A program made the position numbers and the translations under genes. From Streptomyces anulatus (GTDB taxonomy: Bacteria > Actinomycetota > Actinomycetes > Streptomycetales > Streptomycetaceae), in contig NZ_BMVK01000005.1 in the NCBI RefSeq assembly GCF_014650675.1, forward strand, positions 1 through 64,000: DNA of 64,000 nucleotides, given 5' to 3'. The notes beneath the pieces were generated by a model. That model saw only the letters and a list, made by a program, of their open reading frames with translations, did not search any database and was not told the origin of the DNA. Below are positions 57,038-64,000 of the stretch, in pieces. Position 1 is the stretch's first letter. Each line of letters starts with the position of its first letter.

Positions 57038-59637
57038 ACAGCACCGACACCGGCGCGGGAAGCGCCGACGGCGACAGCACCACCCCTGCGGGCGGCCGTG
57101 ACGCAGCGCGCAAGCTGCCGGTGACCGACCTCTCCCTCGTCGTCCTCATCGGCGCCAGCGGATCGGGCAAGTCCACCTTCGCCCACGAGCACTTCAAGCC
57201 GACCGAGATCGTCTCCTCGGACTTCTGCCGGGGCCTCGTCGCCGACGACGAGAACGACCAGAGCGCCAGCCGCGACGCCTTCGACGTGCTGCACTACATC
57301 GCCGGCAAGCGCCTGGAGGCCGGGCGGCTCACCGTGATCGACGCCACCAACGTCCAGGCCGAGAGCCGCAAGCAGCTCGTCCAGCTGGCCCGCAAGCACG
57401 ACGTCCTGCCGATCGCCATCGTCCTCGACCTCCCCGAAGAGGTCTGCGCCGCCCGCAACGCGGCCCGCCCGGACCGCGCCTCCATGCCGCGCCATGTCAT
57501 CCAGCGGCACCGCCGCGAGCTGCGACGTTCCCTGCGCGGCCTGGAGCGCGAGGGCTTCCGCAAGGTGCACGTCCTGCGCACCGAGGCGGAGGCCGGGAGC
57601 GCCGAAGTGGTCCTGGAGCGCCGCTACAACGACCTGCGCCACCTCACCGGCCCGTTCGACATCATCGGAGACATCCACGGCTGCCGCTCCGAGCTGGACA
57701 CCCTGCTCGGGAAGCTCGGCTATGTGGACGGCGCCCACCCCGAGGGGCGTACGGCGGTGTTCGTCGGCGACCTCGTCGACCGGGGCCCCGACAGCCCCGG
57801 CGTGCTGCGCCGCGTCATGTCCATGGTGTCGGCGGGCAACGCCCTGTGCGTCCCCGGCAACCACGAGAACAAGCTCGGCCGCTATCTCGCGGGCCGCAAG
57901 GTCCAGCTCACCCACGGGCTCGCCGAGACCGTCGAGCAGCTGGAACGCGAGGACGCCGAACACCCCGAGTTCCGGGGACAGGTGCGGGAGTTCATCGACG
58001 GCCTGGTCAGCCACTACGTCCTGGACGACGGCAAGCTGGTGGTCTGTCACGCCGGGCTGCCCGAGAAGTACCACGGCCGGACCTCCGGCCGGGTCCGCTC
58101 CCACGCGCTGTACGGGGACACGACGGGGGAGACCGACGAGTTCGGCCTGCCCGTGCGCTACCCGTGGGCCGAGGACTACCGGGGCCGCGCCACCGTGGTC
58201 TACGGCCACACCCCGGTGCCCAGCACCTCCTGGATCAACAACACCATCTGCCTGGACACCGGGGCCGTCTTCGGCGGGAAGATGACCGCGCTGCGCTGGC
58301 CGGAGCGCGAACTGGTCGACGTACCCGCCGAGAAGGTCTGGTACGAGCCGGTCAAGCCGCTGACCACCGAGGCGCCCGGGGGCCGGGAGGGCAGGCCCCT
58401 GGACATCGCCGATGTGCAGGGCCGCCGGATCGTGGAGACCCGGCACCTGGGCCGCGTCGCCGTGCGCGAGGAGAACGCCGCCGCCGCGCTCGAGGTCATG
58501 AGCCGGTTCGCCGTCGACCCGCAGCTCCTCGCCTACCTGCCGCCCACCATGGCGCCCACCGCCACCTCCCGCGAGGACGGCTTCCTGGAGCACCCGGCGG
58601 AGGCCTTCGCGCAGTACGCAGGCGACGGCGTCGAGCGGGTCGTGTGCGAGGAGAAGCACATGGGTTCCCGGGCCGTCGCCCTGGTCTGCAAGGACGCCGG
58701 GGCCGCGACCGCGCGCTTCGGCACGGCGGGCCCCACCGGCGCGCTGTACACCCGCACCGGACGCCCGTTCCTGGACGACACGGCCATGACCGAGGCGGTC
58801 CTGGACCGGCTCCGCACCGCCGTCACCGCCGCCGGGCTCTGGCAGGAGTGGGACACCGACTGGGTGCTTCTGGACGCCGAGCTGATGCCGTGGTCGCTCA
58901 AGGCCGGCGGGCTGCTGCGCTCGCAGTACGCCGCCGTCGGCGCCGCGTCCGGCGCGGTCTTCCCGTCGGCCGTCGCCGCCCTGGAGCAGGCGGTCGCCCG
59001 GGGCGTCGAGGTGGCGGGTCTCGCCGGGCACCAGCGTGCCCGTGCGCAGGACGCGGCCGCGTTCACCGAGGCCTACCGGCGCTACTGCTGGCCCACCGAA
59101 GGGCTCGACGGGGTGCGGCTCGCGCCGTTCCAGATCCTCGCCGTCCAGGGCCGTTCCCTGGCCTCCGTGCCGCACGACGAGCAGCTCGCCTGGCTGGACC
59201 GGCTCGTGGAGCACGACCCGACCGGGCTGCTCCAGGTCACCCGCCGGCTCGTCGTCGACACCGGGGACGAGGCCTCCGTCCGCGCGGGCGTGGACTGGTG
59301 GCTGGAGATGACCGGACGGGGTGGCGAGGGCATGGTCGTCAAGCCGCTCGGCGCTCTCGTCCGGGACGCCGGGGGCAGGCTCGTCCAGCCCGGCGTCAAG
59401 GTGCGCGGCCGGGAGTACCTCCGCATCATCTACGGCCCCGAGTACACCCGCCCGGAGAATCTGGAGCGCCTGCGCTCCCGGTTCCTCGGCCACAAGCGGT
59501 CGCTGGCGCTGCGGGAGTACGCACTCGGTCTGGAGGCCCTGGACCGGCTGGCGGAGGGCGAACCGCTGTGGCGGGTCCACGAGGCGGTGTTCGCGGTTCT
59601 GGCGCTGGAGTCGGAGCCGGTGGACCCCCGGCTCTGA
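57034..59637 (+). CDS. pnkp: Polynucleotide kinase-phosphatase-ligase (Pnkp), RNA repair
   Basis: An 867-residue three-domain enzyme. The kinase has P-loop GASGSGKS (40-47) and VIDATNVQAESR. The calcineurin-like phosphatase has GDIHGCRSE (about 210), GDLVDRGPD (about 245) and GNHENKLG (about 275). The adenylyltransferase/ligase has the nucleotidyl Lys541 in CEEKHMGSRAV plus GRGGEGMVVKPLG. It heals the ends of cleaved RNA and, with Hen1, seals them. It is coupled to hen1. The substrate is likely tRNA cut by ribotoxins. Confidence 0.96.
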   Translation: MNSTDTGAGSADGDSTTPAGGRDAARKLPVTDLSLVVLIGASGSGKSTFAHEHFKPTEIVSSDFCRGLVADDENDQSASRDAFDVLHYIAGKRLEAGRLTVIDATNVQAESRKQLVQLARKHDVLPIAIVLDLPEEVCAARNAARPDRASMPRHVIQRHRRELRRSLRGLEREGFRKVHVLRTEAEAGSAEVVLERRYNDLRHLTGPFDIIGDIHGCRSELDTLLGKLGYVDGAHPEGRTAVFVGDLVDRGPDSPGVLRRVMSMVSAGNALCVPGNHENKLGRYLAGRKVQLTHGLAETVEQLEREDAEHPEFRGQVREFIDGLVSHYVLDDGKLVVCHAGLPEKYHGRTSGRVRSHALYGDTTGETDEFGLPVRYPWAEDYRGRATVVYGHTPVPSTSWINNTICLDTGAVFGGKMTALRWPERELVDVPAEKVWYEPVKPLTTEAPGGREGRPLDIADVQGRRIVETRHLGRVAVREENAAAALEVMSRFAVDPQLLAYLPPTMAPTATSREDGFLEHPAEAFAQYAGDGVERVVCEEKHMGSRAVALVCKDAGAATARFGTAGPTGALYTRTGRPFLDDTAMTEAVLDRLRTAVTAAGLWQEWDTDWVLLDAELMPWSLKAGGLLRSQYAAVGAASGAVFPSAVAALEQAVARGVEVAGLAGHQRARAQDAAAFTEAYRRYCWPTEGLDGVRLAPFQILAVQGRSLASVPHDEQLAWLDRLVEHDPTGLLQVTRRLVVDTGDEASVRAGVDWWLEMTGRGGEGMVVKPLGALVRDAGGRLVQPGVKVRGREYLRIIYGPEYTRPENLERLRSRFLGHKRSLALREYALGLEALDRLAEGEPLWRVHEAVFAVLALESEPVDPRL

Positions 59638-59700
59638 GAGCCGGGCAACCCGTAGGCGATTCGCGGGGTGAACGGCGCTCCGCGCGGTGAGGATGAAGAC

Positions 59701-60936
59701 ATGGGATTCCAAGTCGACTCCGAAGCCGGGCGGCTGCGCCGCGTCATACTGCACCGCCCCGATCTGGAGCTGAAGCGGCTCACCCCCAGGAACAAGGACG
59801 CGCTCCTGTTCGACGACGTCCTGTGGGTGCGCCGCGCCCGGGAGGAGCACGACGGGTTCGCCGACGTCCTGCGCGACCGGGGGGTCGCCGTGCACCTCTT
59901 CGGCGACCTCCTGCGCGAGTCCCTCGACATTCCGGTCGCCCGGCGGCTGGTGCTCGACCGGGTCTTCGACGAGAAGGAGTACGGTCCGCTCGCCACCGAG
60001 CATCTGCGGGCCGCCTTCGAGGAGTTGTCCTCGGAGGAGCTGGCGGAGGCGCTGGTCGGCGGCATGACCAAGCGGGAGTTCCTGGAGCGGCACAGCGAGC
60101 CGACCTCCGTCCGCTTCCACGTGATGGACCTGGACGACTTCCTGCTCGGCCCGCTGCCGAACCACCTCTTCACCCGGGACACCTCGGCCTGGATCTACGA
60201 CGGGGTCTCCATCAACGCGATGCGCTGGCCCGCCCGGCAGCGCGAGACCGTCCACTTCGAGGCGATCTACCGGCACCATCCCCTGTTCACCGGCCCGGAG
60301 GCGGGCGCCTTCCACCACTGGTCGGAGGGCCAGGACGACTACCCCTCCACCATCGAGGGCGGTGACGTCCTGGTCATCGGGCAGGGAGCGGTCCTCATCG
60401 GGATGAGCGAGCGCACCACGCCGCAGGCCGTGGAGATGCTGGCCCGGGGCCTCTTCGACGCCGGTTCGGCGCGCACGATCGTGGCGCTCGACATGCCCAA
60501 GGCCCGGGCGTTCATGCACCTCGACACGGTGATGACGATGATCGACGGCGACACGTTCACCCAGTACGCCGGTCTCGGCATGCTCCGCTCGTACACCATC
60601 GAGCCCGGCAGCGGCCCCCGCGAACTGAAGGTCACCGACCATCCGCCCGAGCACATGCACCGCGCCATCGCCGCCGCCCTCGGCCTCGACTCCGTCCGGG
60701 TGCTCACCGCCACCCAGGACGTGCACGCGGCCGAGCGCGAGCAGTGGGACGACGGCTGCAACGTGCTCGCGGTCGAGCCCGGGGTCGTCGTCGCGTACGA
60801 GCGCAACGCCACGACCAACACCTATCTGCGCAAGCAGGGCATCGAGGTGATCGAGATCCGGGGCAGTGAGCTGGGCCGGGGGCGTGGCGGGCCGCGCTGT
60901 ATGAGCTGCCCGGTGGAGCGGGACCCCGTGGCATGA
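59701..60936 (+). CDS. arcA: Arginine deiminase
   Basis: A 411-residue guanidino-group hydrolase turning arginine into citrulline and ammonia. Motifs: [62 protein letters not shown], DCxxH-equivalent [12 protein letters not shown] and the catalytic Cys near the end in [13 protein letters not shown]. The ATG follows GGTGAGGATG-type purines. The ornithine carbamoyltransferase gene follows on the same strand after 115 bp containing its own promoter-like TAGACT. Confidence 0.95.
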   Translation: MGFQVDSEAGRLRRVILHRPDLELKRLTPRNKDALLFDDVLWVRRAREEHDGFADVLRDRGVAVHLFGDLLRESLDIPVARRLVLDRVFDEKEYGPLATEHLRAAFEELSSEELAEALVGGMTKREFLERHSEPTSVRFHVMDLDDFLLGPLPNHLFTRDTSAWIYDGVSINAMRWPARQRETVHFEAIYRHHPLFTGPEAGAFHHWSEGQDDYPSTIEGGDVLVIGQGAVLIGMSERTTPQAVEMLARGLFDAGSARTIVALDMPKARAFMHLDTVMTMIDGDTFTQYAGLGMLRSYTIEPGSGPRELKVTDHPPEHMHRAIAAALGLDSVRVLTATQDVHAAEREQWDDGCNVLAVEPGVVVAYERNATTNTYLRKQGIEVIEIRGSELGRGRGGPRCMSCPVERDPVA

Positions 60937-60989
60937 GGGGCGTGCGGACCGCGACCCCCGGGGTCTGTATAGGGATGCGGGGCGTCGTA

Positions 60990-60995
60990 TAGACT
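60990..60995 (+). promoter_or_regulatory. Candidate -10 box upstream of the OTC gene
   Basis: TAGACT is close to the streptomycete consensus and lies about 56 nt before the ATG. It is within an imperfect inverted repeat GTCTGTATA (60963-60971) to TATAGAC (60988-60994) that may be a regulator site. Confidence 0.4.
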
Positions 60996-61051
60996 TCCAG
61001 TTCTGCCCGCGCACAGTGCGCCGATCCCCGTCCGACCCAGGAGCAGTCATC

Positions 61052-62056
61052 ATGGCCATAGACCTCACCGGCCGCCACTTCCTCAAGGAGCTGGACTTCA
61101 CCTCCGAGGAGTTTCTCGGCCTGGTCTCCCTGGCCGCCGAGCTCAAGGAGGCCAAGAGGGCCGGGGTCGAGGTCCAGCGGCTGCGCGGGAAGAACATCGC
61201 GCTGATCTTCGAGAAGACCTCGACCCGCACACGCTGCGCGTTCGAGGTCGCCGCCGCCGACCAGGGCGCCTTCACCACCTACCTCGACCCGTCGGGCTCC
61301 CAGATGGGCCACAAGGAGTCCGTGAAGGACACCGCCCGGGTGCTCGGCCGGATGTTCGACGGGATCGAGTACCGGGGTGACAGCCAGGAGGCCATCGAGG
61401 AGCTGGCCGCGTACGGCGGAGTGCCGGTCTTCAACGGGCTCACGGACGACTGGCACCCCACCCAGATGCTCGCCGACGTCCTCACCATCACCGAGTGCCG
61501 CGAGGGGCCCGTCACGGGGACGGCCTTCGCCTACCTCGGCGACGCCCGCTTCAACATGGGCAACTCCTACCTGATCACCGGCGCCCTGCTCGGCCTGGAC
61601 GTCAGGATCGTCGCCCCCGAGGCGTACTGGCCGGACGAGGCCGTCGTGGCGCGGGCCCGGGAGCTCGCCGAGGTCAGCGGCGCGACGATCACCCTGACCG
61701 GCGATGTCGCCGAGGGTGTGCGGGGCGCCGAGTTCGTCGCCACCGACGTCTGGGTCTCCATGGGGGAGCCCAAGGAGGTGTGGGCCGAGCGCATCGCCGC
61801 CCTCGGGCCCTACGCCGTGACCATGGACGTCCTGCGGGCCACCGGCAACCCGGACGTGAAGTTTCTGCACTGCCTGCCCGCCTTCCACGACCTCGGCACC
61901 CAGGTCGGCCGGGACATCCACGACCGGTACGGGCTGACCGAGCTGGAGGTCAGCGACGAGGTCTTCGAGTCCCCGCACTCGGTCGTCTTCGACCAGGCGG
62001 AGAACCGGATGCACACGATCAAGGCCGTGCTGGTGGCGACGCTGGCTGCGAAGTAG
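61052..62056 (+). CDS. arcB: Ornithine carbamoyltransferase
   Basis: A 334-residue enzyme that interconverts citrulline plus phosphate with ornithine plus carbamoyl phosphate. Carbamoyl-phosphate loop [53 protein letters not shown] and the HCLPAFHD motif are all intact. Placement directly after arginine deiminase favours the catabolic (ArcB) role, although anabolic ArgF shares these motifs. GGAG precedes the ATG. Confidence 0.94.
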   Translation: MAIDLTGRHFLKELDFTSEEFLGLVSLAAELKEAKRAGVEVQRLRGKNIALIFEKTSTRTRCAFEVAAADQGAFTTYLDPSGSQMGHKESVKDTARVLGRMFDGIEYRGDSQEAIEELAAYGGVPVFNGLTDDWHPTQMLADVLTITECREGPVTGTAFAYLGDARFNMGNSYLITGALLGLDVRIVAPEAYWPDEAVVARARELAEVSGATITLTGDVAEGVRGAEFVATDVWVSMGEPKEVWAERIAALGPYAVTMDVLRATGNPDVKFLHCLPAFHDLGTQVGRDIHDRYGLTELEVSDEVFESPHSVVFDQAENRMHTIKAVLVATLAAK

Positions 62057-62064
62057 CCGCGTTT

Positions 62065-62098
62065 CGCATGCTCATACACCCGATTGGGTGAACATGCG
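62065..62098 (+). other. Nested palindrome after the OTC gene (terminator or operator)
   Basis: CGCATG (62065-62070) pairs with CATGCG (62093-62098), and inside lies CACCC-GATT-GGGTG. It begins 8 nt after the OTC stop. It could end the arc transcript or be a regulator site for the permease. Confidence 0.45.
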
Positions 62099-62127
62099 TG
62101 GTGGTGGCTACCATGACGCCTCTTGGT

Positions 62128-62156
62128 GGGGTTCGGGCTCGCGATGCCCGGACCCC
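62128..62156 (+). other. Hairpin in the permease leader
   Basis: GGGGTTCGGGC pairs with GCCCGGACCCC (one G-T wobble) around a 7-nt loop, about 75 nt before the permease start. A leader attenuator or terminator is possible; no run of T follows. Confidence 0.4.
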
Positions 62157-62229
62157 TTCCCATGTGCCGCCCGCGGTCCCCACGGCCGCCGCACGCACCG
62201 GGAAACGTCCCCCCACTGCACCACCAGAG

Positions 62230-63732
62230 ATGAGAACGTCCCGCATGAGCCCCGGTCTGCCGTATTCCGGCACCCCGCAGCGCCCCGGCCCCTCGAAGCC
62301 GGGCCTGCGCCGCAAGAGCCCCGATCAGCTCATCGCCGAGTCCGGCGGAGACCTCGAGGGCCACGGCCTCAAGCGCACGATGGGCCCCTTCCAGCTCGTC
62401 TGCTTCGGGATCGGCGCGATCGTCGGCACCGGCATCTTCGTCGGGCTGTCCGACAGCGTCGCCGAGGCCGGCCCCGCCGTCGTGATCTCGTTCGTCCTCG
62501 CGGCGATCACCTGCATCTTCACCGCCCTCTCCTTCGCGGAGCTGGGCAGCGCCATCCCCGTCTCCGGAAGTTCGTACTCCTTCGCGTACGCGGCGCTCGG
62601 CGAGCGCACCGCCTTCCTCGTCGGCTGGTGCCTGATGCTGGAGTACGGCGTGTCGGTCTCCGCCGTCGCGGTGGGCTGGAGCCAGTACGTCAACGAGCTG
62701 CTGAACAGCCTGTTCGGCTGGGAACTGCCCGCGGCCCTGTCCTCCGGACCCGGCGACGGCGGCGTGATCAACCTGCCCGCGGTCGTCGTGATCGCCATGG
62801 CCGCCACGCTGCTCGTGCGCGGAGTCCGGGAGAGCGCGACCGCCACCGCCGCCATGGCGGTCCTCAAGATCGGCATCCTGGTCGCGTTCTGCGCCGTGGC
62901 GTTCAGCGCGTTCCAGGACGACAACCTCATGCCGTTCGCGACCCACGGGCTCGGCGGGATCACCGCCGGCGCCTCGCTGGCGTTCTTCTCCTACATCGGC
63001 TTCGACGCCATCACCACCGCAGGCGAAGAGGTCAAGAACCCCCGGCGGAACATCCCCGTCGCCATCCTGATCTGCATCGGCGTCGTCACCCTGCTCTACT
63101 GCGCGGTGGCGCTCTCGGCCATCGGCGCGATCGGCTCGGACGCCGTCGCGAACAAGAGCGCGGCTCTCTCCATCGCCGTCAACCAGGTCACCGACTCCAC
63201 GGTCGGCGGCGGCATCATCGCCTTCGGTGCGGTCGTCGCCATCGCCTCGGTGGTGCTCGCCGTGATGTACGGGCAGACCCGCATCCTGATGTCGATGTCC
63301 CGCGACGGGCTCATCCCGCGCGTCTTCGAGCGGGTCTCTCCCAAGACCCACACCCCGGTCGCCAACACCTGGATCGTGGCCTGCGTCTTCGCGGTCCCGG
63401 CCGCGTTCGTCCCGCTCGACGTCGTCGTGAACCTGACGACCATCGGCACGCTCGCCACGATGGTCGCCGTCAACGTCGCGGTGGTGGTGCTCCGGCGGAG
63501 CGCCCCCGAGCTGAAGCGGACCTTCCGGGTGCCGCTCTACCCGGTCAGCCCCCTGCTGGGCGTCGCGTTCTGCCTGTATCTGATGTACGGGACCGGCTGG
63601 ACGACCTGGGTCCAGTTCGCGGTCTTCCTCGCCGTCGGGTCGCTGCTGTACGCCGGCTACGGGCGCAAGCGCTCCCGGCTGGTCAGCTCCCCGGGGACGG
63701 ACCCGGCTGCGCCGGTATCGCCGGAAGCGTGA
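62230..63732 (+). CDS. APC-family cationic amino-acid permease
   Basis: A 500-residue transporter with about 12 helices. The N-terminal charged tail LRRKSPDQLIAESGGD precedes GPFQLVCFGIGAIVGTGIFVGL (first helix); FSYIGFDAITTAGEEVKNPRRN is the signature of the CAT/YfnA-type group. By position after arcA and arcB it may import arginine or exchange it for ornithine or citrulline. The ATG at 62245 is an equally plausible start. The 3' end overlaps the convergent HATPase gene by 50 nt. Confidence 0.88.
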   Translation: MRTSRMSPGLPYSGTPQRPGPSKPGLRRKSPDQLIAESGGDLEGHGLKRTMGPFQLVCFGIGAIVGTGIFVGLSDSVAEAGPAVVISFVLAAITCIFTALSFAELGSAIPVSGSSYSFAYAALGERTAFLVGWCLMLEYGVSVSAVAVGWSQYVNELLNSLFGWELPAALSSGPGDGGVINLPAVVVIAMAATLLVRGVRESATATAAMAVLKIGILVAFCAVAFSAFQDDNLMPFATHGLGGITAGASLAFFSYIGFDAITTAGEEVKNPRRNIPVAILICIGVVTLLYCAVALSAIGAIGSDAVANKSAALSIAVNQVTDSTVGGGIIAFGAVVAIASVVLAVMYGQTRILMSMSRDGLIPRVFERVSPKTHTPVANTWIVACVFAVPAAFVPLDVVVNLTTIGTLATMVAVNVAVVVLRRSAPELKRTFRVPLYPVSPLLGVAFCLYLMYGTGWTTWVQFAVFLAVGSLLYAGYGRKRSRLVSSPGTDPAAPVSPEA

Positions 63733-64000
63733 ACCAGACGGCCTTGCCGTGCTCCGTGGTGCGGTGACCGCACGCGGAGCTGAGGGTCCGGATCAGCAGC
63801 AGGCCGCGGCCGTGCTCCTGCCAGGGATCGACCTCGAAGCCCGGCTGCGGCCGGGACAGGTCGCCCGGCGGGGCGGGGTCGCGGTCGTGCACCTCGACCT
63901 GGCAGCCGGTGGGCAGCAGCTCCACGACCAGCTCGATGGGCTCACCGCCCAGAGTGTGCTCGACCGCGTTGGCCACCAGCTCGGCGGTCAGCAGCTCGGC
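63683..64000 (-). CDS. HATPase (RsbW/SpoIIAB-like) ATP-binding protein, C-terminal part
   Basis: The gene starts beyond the right end of the window. The visible 105 residues carry the N-box ELVANAVEHTLGGEP and the G1/G2 region VEVHDRDPAPP and HGRGLLLIRTLSSACGH, as in small anti-sigma-factor kinases abundant in streptomycetes. Its 3' end overlaps the permease gene on the opposite strand. Confidence 0.85.
   Translation of the reverse strand, partial: AELLTAELVANAVEHTLGGEPIELVVELLPTGCQVEVHDRDPAPPGDLSRPQPGFEVDPWQEHGRGLLLIRTLSSACGHRTTEHGKAVWFTLPAIPAQPGPSPGS

Noticed and set aside
56635..61278. A 1547-codon open frame on the minus strand
   Set aside because: It lies antisense across hen1, pnkp, arcA and part of arcB, all of which have clear catalytic motifs on the plus strand.

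Overview
The window looks like chromosomal DNA of a Streptomyces or a close relative. GC content is very high with the third-position GC bias of actinomycetes, and GTG starts and 4-base ATGA/GTGA gene overlaps are common. Several promoters look leaderless (a TANNNT box 6-7 nt before the start codon). The gene content also fits: an OB-fold/DUF3159/CeoBC/KimA block, a SepF-like gene, a DUF6099-like gene, an F420-dependent oxidoreductase and an IdeR/DmdR-type iron box. No tRNA, rRNA, CRISPR array, insertion sequence or prophage was seen.

Layout. (1) 1-9.3 kb, conserved core: 3' part of kdpD, kdpE, an OB-fold protein, a DUF3159 membrane protein, a convergent pair of TrkA/RCK potassium-channel gating subunits, a KimA-type potassium importer and a TRAM-domain RNA methyltransferase. 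Most of this block concerns potassium homeostasis. (2) 9.4-16.6 kb, a gene graveyard: a solitary MazF-like gene, then remnants of a secondary-metabolite cluster on both strands. These are a C-terminal KASIII piece, a carrier protein, an acyltransferase, an AMP ligase and a VOC protein (the last three each broken by one frameshift), an intact GNAT, a dehydrogenase remnant carrying a 26-bp inverted repeat, an NRPS adenylation fragment and a StrR-type regulator with two frameshifts. An intact Sfp-type phosphopantetheinyl transferase ends it. (3) 16.7-36.8 kb, the standout: what reads as one complete collagen-utilisation island. It holds a secreted M9 collagenase with PKD and PPC domains, a Dpp-type peptide ABC importer, an Xaa-Pro aminopeptidase, and the hydroxyproline pathway (two proline-racemase-family enzymes, a three-subunit D-hydroxyproline dehydrogenase, a DHDPS-family deaminase, alpha-ketoglutarate semialdehyde dehydrogenase and a pyrroline-2-carboxylate reductase-like protein). 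A GntR regulator sits among them. A 12-bp motif, GTGACATTGYAC, lies in all four control regions of this island and predicts a single regulon from extracellular collagen to 2-oxoglutarate.

(4) 36.9-44.6 kb, mixed genes: a vWA protein, LysE exporter and divergent MocR regulator, an FeS-type photolyase, a small membrane protein and divergent XRE regulator with a perfect palindromic operator, and a His-rich exported protein whose promoter spacer is a CsoR-like operator. (5) 44.9-48.1 kb: an iron-siderophore uptake operon (binding lipoprotein and two FecCD permeases) behind an iron box. (6) 48.2-54 kb: a conserved acidic protein, DedA, a SIS-domain sugar-phosphate protein with divergent DeoR regulator, a SepF-like protein, a MazG-like pyrophosphohydrolase, a DUF6099-like protein and an F420-dependent oxidoreductase. 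(7) 54.5-59.6 kb: homocysteine S-methyltransferase, then the Hen1-Pnkp RNA-repair operon. (8) 59.7-64 kb: arginine deiminase, ornithine carbamoyltransferase, an APC amino-acid permease and the 3' end of a HATPase (RsbW-like) gene running off the window.

No database or alignment could be run. Family calls rest on motifs read by eye. Frameshifts were found by following protein similarity across frames, and sequencing error cannot be excluded for any single one of them.
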